Assembly (NCBI GenBank): GCA_028829895.1
Contig: CM054181.1
Location: 67,199,259-67,263,258 of the forward strand
Direction of reading: 5' to 3'
DNA length: 64,000 bases
Origin: Sinotaia quadrata
Lineage: Eukaryota; Mollusca; Gastropoda; Architaenioglossa; Viviparidae
Both the position numbers and the translations under genes were made by a program. Below, piece by piece: positions 12,501-27,500 of this stretch. The number at the start of each line of letters is the position of its first letter. Position 1 is the first letter of the stretch. A model generated the notes under the pieces. The model was not told the DNA's origin. It did no database searches and worked only from the letters and a program-made list of their open reading frames with translations.

Positions 12501-15500
12501 TGTGTTGTGAGATATATACAACAAAAGATGTGAACTGTTTGAAACTTTGTATGCTTCACACCTATAATTAGTATTCTGATATTATTTATTACTTACATAC
12601 ATTTTACACAAAAGTACATAGGACAACAGATGCATGTGTGTGTGTGTGTGTGTGTGTAAGCTTTTATACTCTACCAGTTGAAACATACATATAGGAGCAT
12701 TTAAAATAAAAAATTAATGATATTTTATTATAATATACATGTAACTCAGCTCTTGCAGTTATTAACAATAATTATTCTGCCAATGTGGTGACTTTGTAGC
12801 AATACCCAGCACTATTAGGGTTAAATATAAAATAATAATTTTGAGAAATAAATACCCTAGCACTCAGCATCTGAAACAGCACAAGTCCAAGTGACCACCA
12901 GTCAGCAGGCCGACCATAAGGCTCCTGTAGGAACCTCTGCAAAATATATATATTAGATGATGAATAAAGTAACTTATTATCAGGCTGTTGCAGCATTTCC
13001 AAAGCTGTGATACACATTTTTAAAAACAGATATATGATATAGTTTCTGAGATTTGCTTCTGATGCATTCACAAGAAAACAGAAAGATGAGAGATGCAGTT
13101 ATCTGTGGACATCTATGGTATTTCAAAAGACCTCCAAACAACTTTTGTAATTTGTTTTTTAAAAATACATTTTTCATTATAGGAGTCACATGTCTACATC
13201 AGGAGAATTCTAAATATGAGTAAACACTGCAGAATGTCCTCTGCTAACCAGAAATTGACTGTTTGTTTAGTAATATGAATGAAAATGGAATCTGCATAAA
13301 CAAGAGGCATCACCCTTGTACCTATTCCAAGAACTATGCAGATTGTATACTGTTAACTAGAAAATTAGTTTAGTAATATGAATGAAAATGGAATCCTGCT
13401 TATAACATCAGCCAGTGCAAACTACAAACTATGGGAACACTTTGAGATACCCGCCCACTTTATGACAGAGGTCATGAGGCATGGCATTCAACTGGTGACA
13501 AAGATGCATTTCTCTCCACATAACATCAAGCTTAGTAACAGCAGACTTTGTCCAAGAATGGAGTCTTTGTTAGAAGGAAGATTTTCTATTTTTATGATGA
13601 ACACGGGAAATACGGGAAGATGTTAACTTCATTTTTGTGGTAAAATCTCATTACGTACACAGAGATTTCACTAAGGAGAGTTGGAAATATCTCTCTCCAC
13701 CCGTTTTTTCATCCGTCGACCACCAAGTATTAAAGCATCAAGGCAGCTTGTTTACATACACTCTTGTTTATATACGTCTCTCTGTCTCAGCTTTGTTTGA
13801 GGGATAGAATTTTGGAGTCATACGGATCCAAGAAGCACTATATCCATAGACACAAGGACACACTTTACTAGACGAATCATCTGGTAATGATAGACAGCCC
13901 TGAGGTTTTCCATCGTCATAGTAACCAGAGAAATCAGCAATAATTACCAAAATTGGCACCAGCCAAAGCATAGATCTGCCCATGTACAGGGATCTGAGAT
14001 ACAGCACCTTGATGTGCAGTCATTGCTGTCACGACGCACAAGATTGCGTCATCTTCTCTTCGAAGCATCCTTTATGAGTGACGCGACAGATTAAATCACC
14101 TCTCTTCAGAGCATTCTAATGAGCGATGCTACGATTAGCCATCTTCTCTTCGAAGCATCCTTTATGAGTGACGCATGAGATTATGCCACTTCTCTTTGAA
14201 CATTGACAAAACTAAGTGAGTAGTTAAAATAAGAAGGCAAAAGCACACCTAGATCTGTTAGGAATAAGAACATTTAAATCGCATTCTTGTGGATAGAAAT
14301 TTATCATTGTTATTATTATTTTTGTGTAATATGAATTTTAATATGGTGGTAAATCCACACTTATTTTGTATGTGAATTATTGTTGTTGATAGGCGGTGCC
14401 ATTTACCGCATAAGAATTGTATATTTACTTTTGTTTTCATTTTGAATTTCATCATCTTCATCCCCCCATCCCCTTATGGAGTGTATGACATTTGAAAGGT
14501 ATATGTTTGACTAATCACTGTGTGAAAGAGAAATGCCCCAAATTAGGTAATTAAAATAAACCTAATTTTTCACTTTCTAAAAACTTGCTATTCACAGTTT
14601 TTGAGAGGGGCGAAAGAATTCGTATTTGTAGTGTTCTGTTCCGTACGTCCGTTAGTTCCAATATTCACTATTATGATACTCGCACACTCATACGCACAGC
14701 CAATAAAATATTCCTTTGCAAGGCAGAATAAAATGGGCCCCACCCAAACATCAATGAGTCTTGTGTCATGTGTCTTGTGTAACATCTTAAGACAACGTAT
14801 TACTAGCACATATCACGAGCTTCTTGGAGATACACCGGAGCAGCCAAACCCGACTACCCTCCCCTGTGTCTCTATCTTAGAAGTCTCACTCGCCAACATG
14901 ACATGACAGGGAAGTAATCCCCTGTCAAAAACACGATCGAGGGGTGCACAGATGCGCTAACATGTAAATAAAAGTAATATGTAAATGCTCATTTTGTTCA
15001 CCAAGTTTCATTTAGTTCAGACAGACATGTGTAGACCTAGTATGTGTATATCATATCATGCACAAATATATATATATATTTAAGGAAGATTTTATATATA
15101 TTGAATGAATGCAAGTATATTCATAAATGTGTATGCATGTATGATTCTTGTTGAAGAGCAAAAACTAGGAAAGTTAGCAAATGCGCAGTAGAATTTGCCC
15201 TAGGTAGTGAAGTACATGCAGTTATAATCATGTGCATCAGCAAGAGAAGATCACAAGGTACAAATCTTCTAGAACCTTCTGGAACTCTTAGTGAAAGGAT
15301 AAAAGGAGGAAGGAGAGATTAGAATTTTCATGAGAATGGGGATTTTGCATGAAGACAGTAACTTCATTTTGTGGTGAAACTTCGTATAAAGAAATTACAT
15401 TGTGTTCACTAAGGAGAGTTGGGAATGTCTCTTTCCACCCATTTTTTCGTCGACCACCAGTATTAAAAACTTTGAGGCAACTTGTTCAAATACATCGTGG

Positions 15501-18500
15501 AGATGTGAGAAGTGAAAAGTTCAACTTGTGTTGAGGGATAGAATTTTGGAGTCATACGGATCCAAGAAGCACTATATCCATAGACACAAGGACACACTTT
15601 ACTAGACGAATCATCTGGTAATGACAGACAGCCCTGAGGTTTTCCATCATCATGGTAACCAGAGAAATCAGCGATAATTACCAAAATTGGCATCAGCCAA
15701 TAGCTTATGTATGCAACGTCATCTGCATACAGTTAATGACAGATGAGTCATTCAGTCTCTCTGTCTGAGCTTTGTTCTGAAAGCTATATGCCGCGGTGGA
15801 GGAGTTGGTAATTTCGTGACTCTACGAACCCAAAAGGTACAACATCCATAGATGTGAGAACAGGTTCACTCGGCGAAACTACATGATAATGACAGATGTC
15901 CTGAGATCAGCCATCCTACACAGAGACCAGAAGAAATCAGCAATAATTACCATTGATGGCATCAGCCCAAAAGTTGCTAGGTCTAGCCCATACACAGGTG
16001 GACTAAAGATAACAACCTGATTTTAAATCATCATTGTGAGCGACGCTACAACCTACATCTCTTCAAACATTCACAGTATAACTGAGCAAATTATAAAGGC
16101 AAAAGCACACCTAGAAGAATGTAGCAGATTTAAGAATAAGAACATTTAATCATATTCTTACCGGGACAGATATCTATATTATTATTATATATGTAATATG
16201 AACGTGAATAGGGTGGTAAATCCACGTCTATTTTGTGTATGAATTGTTTCACGTTAGCAGTGCGATTTACCGCATAAGAATTTTGTATTTATTTTTATTT
16301 TCATTTTTTGAATTTCATCATTTTCATCTCTCCCTTCCCTAGAGTGTATGACATTGGAAAGGTGTATGATTGATTTAACCACTGTATGAAAGAGAAACGC
16401 CCCATTAGGCTAATAAAACCTAATTCACACATTCTAAAAACTCATTATTCACAGTTTTTGAGAGGGGCAAAAGAGTTCGTATTTGTATTGTTTCATTTCA
16501 TTCGTCTGTTTGTCCAATATTCATTACAATCATATTCGCACACTTGCACACACACAGCTAATAAAACGTTCCATTGCATGACAGAATAAATCGGCCCACC
16601 CAACCATCAATGGTGTCTGTCTTGTGTCTTTTGTAAAATCTAAAAGATGACGTATTACTGGCACGTTACGAGTTGCCTGCTCCTCTTGAGAGAGAGATAC
16701 ACCGGAACAGCCAAACGAGACCCCGCAGATGTGACAATAGCAAAAGTTCAGAGCAGTGATGAGGTGTATATATGACATGTTAACAAGGTATTCCTCCATT
16801 GCAGACTGGAGAAAACATCAGGGCATACACTGTCATATAATTATAACTGCAATAAATATGCTGAATGCTCCAAGTAGAAAGTACATTCTTTTTAAAATTA
16901 AAAAAGTACTACTCTCCCATTTGTTCCCGACTCCAATCCAATTAAAAGTTTGTTTTTTTAAATGTTACTTGCCTCTGGTGACCAGTATCGTGGTGTGCCT
17001 GTGCTCACTGTGACCTTTTTATTTCCAAAGGCGCCGAAATAGACACTGCCAAAATCACAGAGCTTAATGTTGCCTTCCTCAGTAAACAGAATGTTGTCTG
17101 GCTTCAAATCTCTTTAAAAGAACAACAATAACCTTACACATATTTAAATTAGCAACAGTATTAAGAGACACTAGTAATGCTAAAATGCTGAGTTACTTTC
17201 AGTATTAAGAGACATTAGTAACACTAACATGCTGAGTTAACTTTCAGTATTACAAGACATTAATAACACTAACAATTTTTAGTTCTTTTATTCCAAGGGA
17301 CATTAGTAATACTACTATTTTTGACATTAGTAACACTAATATTTCTGAGTTCCTTTACATGCTATGAGAATTAGTAACACTAATTTTTTTAGTTTCTTTA
17401 CATACTGAGACATTAGTAACACTAACATTTGAGTCCCATTAACTACAATGAGACACTAATAACACTAATGTTTTTGAGTCCTTCTAAATACTATTAGATA
17501 TTAGTGATACTAACATTTTACAATCCCTTTAAATACTAGGAGACACTAATAATACTAACATCACTGAGTCCCTTTAAATACCAAGAGACATTAATTAACT
17601 TGCTTGAGTTTCTTGCAGTACTAAGAGACATTAATAATACTAACATCACCGAGTCCCTTTAAATACCAAGAGACATTAATTAACTTGCTTGAGTTTCTTG
17701 CAGTACTAAGAGACATTAATAATACTAACATCACCGAGTCCCTTTAAATACCAAGAGACATTAATTAACTTGCTTGAGTTTCTTGCAGTACTAAGAGACA
17801 TTTGTATGAGTAATATCTTTGAAGCCCTTAAATTGTATGCTCATGTGCAAGGAGGTGTGCATGCGTGTGTGTGTGTGTGTGCATGAGTAGGTGGTATTAC
17901 TGGTTCTCATAAATAGTACAGTATACATGTATATAAAATGTTAGGCATTAATAAAATAATTAATGTTTGCTTAAGTTTTACAAAGAAATGAGAGTGTCAT
18001 TAGATATGACATCAGTGTTTATGAAAAGAGTGCCATTTCAGTTGCATCACCTAGGCATTCATTCTTGTATTTACATTATGTATCACAGCCATATCATTTA
18101 TTTTTTAAAAATTACAATATGTTGCTGCTTAATCCCAATACATATTTTTTATTCCTTACTAGTCAGAGACATCAGCAATACTTTTTAAGAGACCTTCAAG
18201 TAACTCTGATATCCCACTAAGATGGAATATCTTTTAAGTAACAGCCATCCCATTAAGATGGAATATCTTTTAAGTAACAACAGACATCCCATTAAGGGCT
18301 ATACAAACCAGGTTTTCTTCTGTGTGTATTAGATTAAATTAGTCACTAAAATAATGATAAGGATATACTGTAATCTGACAAAAGGCAGCCTCTTTACTAT
18401 TATACACACAAATGCACGCATATACACACACAAACACACATGAAAATTCTATGAAGAGCCTCCATTACAGATGCTTCTCTAACCTAGCTTAAGTGGGCTT

Positions 18501-21500
18501 GCCAACAACTAAAACAAGGAAAGAACATCCCAGTATACTTTCCTTTATCCTACCTCAAATTCTTCTTAGTCCTGTCTGCAAACACAGTATTTACATTTGC
18601 CAAACTTAACATCTGGGAATGATACTGGATTTTCATGCTAAACATCCCTTTCTTTATTTAGTTTGTCCATCAATCAATTCAGATTATGGACAGTTACAAA
18701 TCTGCCTAAACTATACAAAACAAATTCTATGAATAAATGTTCTCAGAGTCTGGCACTTAAGGGTTCAGGCTTTGATACATACATCTTGTCCCACTCTTCC
18801 CAACCAACGTTGATGGAGATGTTCTGTAGTAAATAGTCAAGAAGATTGCTGAATCTAGGACATTTTTGGTCATAGGACTTCCACACTCAGTCAATGACCT
18901 TCAATTGGCATGCAGTTTTTTGAGTTAGACTTACCTGTACAGGATTCCATTTTCGTTTAAGCATATGAGTGCTGAAGAAATCTGGGCAGAAATGAAGGCA
19001 GCAGCCTCCGTGGTGAAACGTTTGCCAAGTTTCTTGCTCAGTGCTCCCCCAGTCACCAACTCATTCACCAAGTAGAGTGCAGACTAAGATTTATAGATTG
19101 ACAATTGATTCACCAACAGATTCACTAAGAAGAGTATGGACTAAGATTCACAGATTGACAATCAATTCACCAATTAATTCACAAGTAGAGTGCAAACTAA
19201 GATTCACAGATTGACAATTGATTCACCACATAGACAGCAGACTAAAATTCACAAACTGACAATTGATTCACCAAATAGACTGAAGACTAAGATTTACAGA
19301 TTGACAATTGATTCACCAAGTAGCAAGCAGACTAAGATTCACAGACTGATGTTTCACCAAATAGCAAGCAGACTATGATTCACAGATTGACAATTGCAAA
19401 TATCTTTTGTGTGCGCAAGAAATGCCAAAATATTCAAAGAAATTGCATAAAGGAAAGATTTAGCAGTAATATTAAATTTAAAATTGTTACAGAATTGACT
19501 TCTTATATTTAAGAATAAAACATTGGATAAGTTTAAATTAGTCTTGTAGAGTTCTTTTTAGGTATTTCACAAGTATTGTTAAGTATTTACTCACATGGTT
19601 GCATTGCCTGTATAAAAAATGGGCAAGAATGGAATCACTACAGTTGTACTGAAAATTCATTTGCTGAGAGCTTTGTGTTTTACTAGTTTTAAATTATGTT
19701 TGTGTGAAAGCAAACGAGTGAAATTTTATTTAGCTACTTCTCAGAGTTCTGTCTACTAATCAGTTCAGCAATGTGTAATTAAAATGGAGAAAATGTATAC
19801 TGCTGTAGACAGAGTACTCAGACAGTCAACATTCAAATTTTATTCATTTTCAAAAGAATTTCTAAAGGGAAAGAGAAATATTTGTACACAGTGGTCTAAC
19901 TGGGATAACTCTAGAACAATAATTTCTGCTAAAGTAACCATTTCATGCAGATTTTACTGAGAGAACAATACATCATAATAACAGACAATGTCACCACAAC
20001 TGTGGAATGCTCAACTATTGTCTGAAGCCAGGTGGTAGTTTCCAATGGGATAAATTATTTATTGCTCTTAGTCATCCAATATGCAGTTTAATGTCAGCCT
20101 ACTTGTTATTTGTGCTTAAATTAGCAAAAATTCCAAACAATGGCCACCTCAAAAACATGGAGATAAAAAACCCCACTCACTCTCCATCAATGCGTGTCAT
20201 CATCAAAGGAAGAGAACTGAGCACAATTCAGTTCAAGTATGCTGCTACTCATTACAACATTGGGCTGTCTGGGAAGAGGTTATTGTGAATCATGAAATTT
20301 GTTACATCAAATTATTATATTGTGTGTTCTGTCTTATTTGAGTAGCTGAAAAAAGTCTCACACCCCTCCTTCCCCAAGACCAATCTCATATATTCATCAC
20401 AAATTAAAAAAAAATAATTAAATCATTTTAAGATAAATTGATATCTAAACTGTAACATACATGCATTCTACTGGTATAGTTTAATGTTTGACCATATCAA
20501 ACAAAAAACATATAATTTTGAAAAATTATAGTTATTTTTTTAGGTGATTGCAGGGGAAATCCACAGTTTTAATTGTCTGTGATACTAAAAATTTTTAATT
20601 CAGAAAAAAGGCAGTTTTTATCATTAGATCTGTTATTAGAATAAAAATTACATCTGCAGTTGATTTCAAAATAAAACTATATAATATTATTAATTATTGA
20701 CAAATAATTCTTGACAAATAATTGTCTGTCTTAATAATTATCATGAAAAAAAACTGTCAGAAAACAGTAAAGAATAAAACCCCATAATGAAAAGAGAGTT
20801 TATCATGTTTGAATAAATTATCATTTTCACATATGTACAGATACAGCAAAATAAATAAAAGGCATACATGAGTATCTATTTTATAGTCTTCATTATTTAA
20901 CTCATTGAAGTTGTAATCTTTCAGAACAATTAGTTCACATATATAGAGATACAGCAAAATAAATAAAGGGATTATATGAGTATCTATTTTATAGTCTCAC
21001 TATTTGTTAGATAGAATTCACAATTAAATTGTAATTTTATGTTTCAAAACTACAAATATAATTAATTGAATATATAAATAAACAGGGAATATATTATGTA
21101 TTGGTGATATTTATATAATAATAGACTCTAGGTATGTAAGTGTTTATATATGAAGAACATTAGTTGGGAGACAAGCCATTTCAAAATTGATAGGCATCAT
21201 GTGAATGTACATTTACAAGACTAAACCAGATTGTTTAAAGAGTAATTAATCTTATATATAATTACACAAATGAAATTATTAAACATATTAGCAGTATAAG
21301 AACCTAAAAAAGTATAATTGTACTACACAATATGTAACGAATTGTTAACAACTTAATAACAACCTGTCATGTGATATTAAAATCTATTTATAACAATATA
21401 TAACAACTTAATAACAACCTATATATAATATTAAAATCTACTTATAAACAGTATTTAGCAACTTAATAACAACTTATCATCTAATATTAAAATCTACTTA

Positions 21501-24500
21501 GAACAATATATAACAACTAGTTAACAACTTATTAACAAACTGTCACAATAATATTGAAATCTACTTATAACTGAATATAACAAATTATTAACAAATTAAT
21601 AACAACTTGTTAACAATTAATAATAACCTGTCAGGTCATATTAAAATCTATTTATAACAGTAACAACTTATTAACAACCTGTTACAGTATTACTGAAATC
21701 TACTTATAACAGTATGTAACAACTTATTAACAAATTAATAACAACCTGTTATTAGAGTAAAATGAAAATCTTGTCAATGTTTCCAATATTAGAGTAAAAT
21801 AAAAATCTTGTCAATGTTTTCAATTAGAGTAAAATGAAAATCTTGTCAATGTTTTCAATTAGAGTAAAATGAAACCTTGTCAATGTTTTCAATTAGAGTA
21901 AAATGAAAACCTTGTCAATGCTTTGAAGTACAGTGTCATAAAAACCTTGTCAACATTCTGTTCTAACATAAAACCTACTTGTGCAACAAGTGAATTGAAA
22001 GAAAAAGTGAGGAATGTATTCAACAACACTCTGTACCACCTTAATTCTTTAACTCTGCTGACTAGTGTGCTGAAATAAATGAAGTGAATTGCAACATTTT
22101 ATGCTGCCATAATTGTTAAATTAGCTGAGCAGTATGCTGAAATAAATTACGTGAATTGCAACATTTTATGCTGCCATAATTGTTAAATTAGCTGACCAGT
22201 GTACTGAAATAAATGAAGTGAATTGCAACACTTTATGCTGCCATAACTGTTAAATTAGCTGAACAGTATGTTCAAATAAAAGAAGTGGGTTGCAACATTC
22301 TGTACTACTATAATCCCTAAATTAAGTGACTAGTGATTTAATATAGAAAAAGTGGACTGAAACTATTTATACTACTATAATCCCTAAATTAAGTGACTAG
22401 TGATTTAATATAGAAAAAGTGGACTGAAACTATTTATACTAGTATAATCCCTAAATTAAGTGACTAGTACTTTAACACAAAAATAGTGTTCTGTTTGGAT
22501 GCTAATGTTGGGGGTGATACTAATGTTGATGATGACTAACATTAGGGGTGATACTAATGTTGATGATGACTCTAATATTAGGGGTGATACTAATGTTGAT
22601 GATGACTCTAATATTAGGGGTGATACTAATGTTGATGGTGGTACTAATGCTAATGTTGGGGATGATACTAGCAAAAAGTGGACTGAAACTATCATTCTAC
22701 TATAATCCCTAAATTAAGTGACTAGTGATTTAATATAGAAAAAGTGGACTGAAAATATTTATACTACTATAATCCCTAACTTAGCTAAACAGTATGTTGA
22801 AAAAAAAAGAAGGGTATTAATTTCCTAACTTTGCTGAACAGTGCTCAATTATATGCAAGTGTATTAAATCTATCAGCATTCTAGGCTATCGTCATCCCTT
22901 TAAACTCTGCTGACCATTGTGCTAAAGCTGGAGTGATTAGCTACCAGGAATGGTGACTTCTCATTCAGTGTAAGTGCTTGCAGTTCCTTCTCAGCATTCC
23001 TGCGATTCATGGAGAACAATACCTTGATTGCAACCATCTGACCATCCATCTTGAAACACGCTCGGTAGACCTGATGGAATAGTGACACAAACAGAAAGAA
23101 ACAGCAATGTTAGTGATGCCCGAGGTGTATGTATAGGCACTACCAATCTTATAAAATTTGTGACCTATGCAATATGTATTGGGCTTATGAGAAAGGTTGC
23201 ATAATGAGCATATGGGATTCTCATTTTAAGTTGTTTCTTTTTTATATAATAACCACTTAAAGATATTCATTAAAAGATAGAATAGAAGATCTAACACACA
23301 TTGGCTATAGAGTATGATTGATAGATGGGATGAGTCAATTTCCAGCTTATGTAAAGATGAATTTATGTAAGAGTTACAGAATATAATTTTACATAATTTT
23401 GGGAGTGCCTGTATTAATAGATAAAGACTGTAAAAAATGTTAATAAAATATACATGAGATAGAAAAAACTCAAAGAGCATTACAAATATGTTTAAAATTC
23501 TGCTTTTGCTGTTACTATTTTGCTATCACTCACTGCAGTCTAATATTTATTTGATTTGTTCACATTCAACAATCATAAATAATTCAGATCTCACTATTTA
23601 GTCCAAGGTTCTATGTAAAATACTCAAGCAAATGAAATTTAATAAACAGTCTGAATAATGCACAACAGTTTATTTATTTGTATTTCAAATACACTTTCTG
23701 ATTTTGAGTCTTGTTGGTGAACATAATTAAGCTCAGTATAATAAAACAATTATTTCCGATACTTTTAAAGTTAAAAAATTGTTTAAATTGTGCAAATAAA
23801 ACAACACAATCTTGACAATGATTACAGTTTAAACCAAAATTCCCATTAAATGATATGGTCTTTCTGGCAAGATAAAGACAATAGTGAACTGCAACTTGTT
23901 CATTACAACTGTCACCGCCACCCAGGAGGGGTAGTGGTCTAGCCGACGATGCACCAAGTTTGCAGGGTAGAAATTAAAAAACTCTCGCACACAGACACAA
24001 TGATATTCTTGTGTGTGTGTGTGTTCTGTGTGGAAATTTTATTTTGAGTGCAGGGGGAAAGTGTGAGAGTCAGCCGTGTGAGTGCATATATATAGCGTTG
24101 AATGTGAAATGTGGATGGACAGGACAAACTGCCAAACAACTGTTCTGAATTCTGCTCTCAACAACCAAAACAGATGCTTTGAATAAAGGTACTGATGAGA
24201 ATTTATTCTTGGAAATATGGAGACACTCATGGACAGCTGTTAGTCATTCTTCCAGAAAAACATTCACCAACAGCATTCATGGGGTCAGCGACCAGAGTAA
24301 TGAATAATGAATTAAAAGTAAAATAAAAAAAGAAACAAGATAAATTACATACAATGAAAATATCTCAGGGTGAAAACCCACAAATTATCATAGTCAAATT
24401 ATTAGCAAAAATATTCACTGGACCAAAATGTCAATGGCCCAAAGTCTTAATATTAACAATAACAATAACTAACAAAAAACTACCTATCTATGAGAATGCA

Positions 24501-27500
24501 CCACTACTAAATATTGTTACTCACAGTTTATTGAAGAGCTGATGAAATGATGAACACACTAGCAAACACATTCACAGTGTTCAAAAAGTGATGAAGAATA
24601 TGAAGTCTACAAATGATGGAAGAATGTATATGTGGGTGTGGGTATATATATAATTTCCCTTCGAAAAAATGAAACAGTGTTCATGGATGATGACTGGAAC
24701 AAAAAAAAACCATGATGATTAATCTCCAAAGATCAGGATGAGAGATAGTGTGCACACACGCACACAGTTGAAGAACCCGAGTGACTTTTCTCATTGATAA
24801 ACACAGAAAGTACTCCTCATTGAAAAACGATGAAGTTACAAATGGTGAAGACCAATTGCTCATAGTGAGATGTACACAAATTCCCCTCCTGCCTGGTCCT
24901 GTCTCAGTCAGCTCCATCAAATGGACTCTGATGACAGCCACTGTCAGGGATTGGAATTGCTGGACGACTGGGCTCTAGGTCGTACTGACCCAAACCATGG
25001 CAAAGACTTGATAGTAGGAAACTTGACCACTACTCAGCCAGAGTCTAGTCAAATGGTGAACATCTGATGGGTCTTTTCGCAAAAATTCTCAAAATCTTGG
25101 AAAGACCGGCGCTGGCTAAAATGCAGAGGAAAAAATGTCGTAACTCTTGTTGCCTTCTCTGCAGTCACACACACATACACCTGTCAGAAAAAGGCGTCTC
25201 CAGTGCTTATAAATGGTCGGCGTTATCACTTGAATGGTCGAAGGTTCCAGATTCGAGACACAACAAAAGCGTGCTCAGAGAGTCCCTAAAGTCATAAACA
25301 TCAATTGTAATGGGCGCATTTCTTCTATCTAAAGGTGCATTCTCAATACTGAATATAGTCCCTATCTCAATAACCACACTAAAAAATAAATAATCAAAAA
25401 TACAACTCCTATCCATACCTAACATAATTTAATAATGATGTGAATAAATAAAACATTACATTGTTACAATAAAAGAATTGAACAAATATGCATGCTCGCA
25501 AACTCTGATCATGCATGTATAGACACTGCTTTCATTCATGGAGGAAAATAACCCGCTCTTGTGACCAGTAACAAGGGAAATAAAAATTCCAAAATAAATA
25601 AGAAATAAATGTAAACGATTACTTCCCCTTAAATGTGACAACATTCAACAGAATATAACTCTTGGATGTCACTGGATTGCACTGCAATCATGGGCATGCT
25701 GAGGCTTGAATGATTATTTAATTTTTGCACCAAAAGATGTTAGCCGCTGAGCAGCAAAAAAATTACAAAAGTTAACCCAACAACCAAGAGGTTAAACTAT
25801 ACATTATTTTATTCAAAGAGTTTCTTTTCAATTTTACACTGATACCTCAATACTTTCAAAAGAAAATAACCTTCTTGTAAAAATATTTTCTTCTCAGTTC
25901 TCTCTTTATATAAGTAGTCACCAATTTATATATATTTTAGTGCTTTTCATGTATAGAAATATTCATATTCATATATGTCTTTTTTTTAAACAGTGGATTC
26001 ATGAACGTGTACATACGTAGGTAGAATGATGACATCATAGTGTCAATCTCATCAGAGATCGGGTTATTAATTTAGCATAGTTGCATTCAATAAATATTAA
26101 AATATAAAATTCAAACAAGACAAGATGTACTCTTTTAAAAGCTAAAAGGTGTGTACATGTTAAGCTTAGTCATTAAGTTACCAGGAAAGGCAGATCGGAT
26201 GTTTTCCTTCATAGCAAGACATAGGCGTATTTAAAGTCTATAGAGTGAAATATAGTAAGACCAGTAGATAGTAAACCTCTGGAAGTTATCAAAGAGAGTC
26301 AGAAGTAAATTTTGGTCAATTTTAGCAGTAGGAAAACCCCTTCCATCTGTGACTGGTGGTGGATTAATAACTCATTAGCATGGGCAACTTGAAGGTCAAG
26401 GTTTGACATAGGCATCATGTGAAAGTAATAACATAAATCGAAATACAAATTAAAATCACTTCTTCAAGAGATACCGTAGACGCCAGCCTAGAAGTGAAGA
26501 TAGTCTGATTCATCAAAAAAACATTAAATGTTTGTTGTGAGTGAGTGATACTGACTCAAGAAAAGAATGAATGATTTTTAGAAACTTAATTTGGAAATCA
26601 TCAGTGTTTCTGTCTCCTTTGTTTTTACAGAAACGTATGGTATGACATTTGCTTAAGTATTGTTTATGAGAGTAAAATGTTTTTAAACCTTTTTGTGTGT
26701 AAGGCATGAGTATTGCAAATTGTGTAAGAATATATATATTAAATTGTAAATTGATATGTATTTTGATTGACTTGTTATTGATTTTCTTTCATAAATATTT
26801 TTATTAATTGTTCATGTCATCCTTTATCATCTTCCCTTTATGTACATTTATCATGTAATGTACGTATTGTCTCTGTTTTGTTATATGTAGCAGGAGATAA
26901 CTCACTTGGGGCTCATTGAGGAGGGTGTGTCATGTTGCCTAGATTTGAATTAATTTACAGGCGACTGACACACAACACTAAATCCTGAAATTGTGTTTAT
27001 TTTATTGTGTCCATTAAAGATGATTTATTACCTATAAAACATATATGAAAATATTTAAAATAAATTAAATCATTAAACTTATAAATGCATTTTATGTACT
27101 ATACGTAATTGTACATATTCATATTGACAGTTTCTATAAATTTGTTGAATTTTCTGAGCACTTGGAATGAAGCCTTGTAAGTCGGGAAACATATGCTCAA
27201 AATTGCTCTTTATTTCGTTGTGTGATTAAAATAAACTCTCTCCTCAGTTTGGTACTTTATATTCAGATTGAAGTTTTATGGAGGCGAACATAACAATATA
27301 CTCTGTCTTCAGTTTGGTACTTATACTTTATTCAGATTGAAGTCTTATGGAAATAGTCATATGATTATCTATCCCACCCTTAGTTTGGTATTTATATTCA
27401 CACTGAAATCTTATGGAGGTGGTCATATGATTAATATACTCTATCCTCAGTTTGATTTTTATATTCAGATTGAAGTCTTATGGAGATGTCACATGATCAA

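Noticed and set aside
13768..14007. Secreted peptide gene (hydrophobic start, several Cys)
   Set aside because: It occurs in both copies of a repeat element with different ends and in a decayed third copy; more likely part of the mobile element.
24681..25067. Open frames on both strands within the LTR-like copy 2
   Set aside because: The corresponding frames are not preserved in copy 1, so they are not coding.
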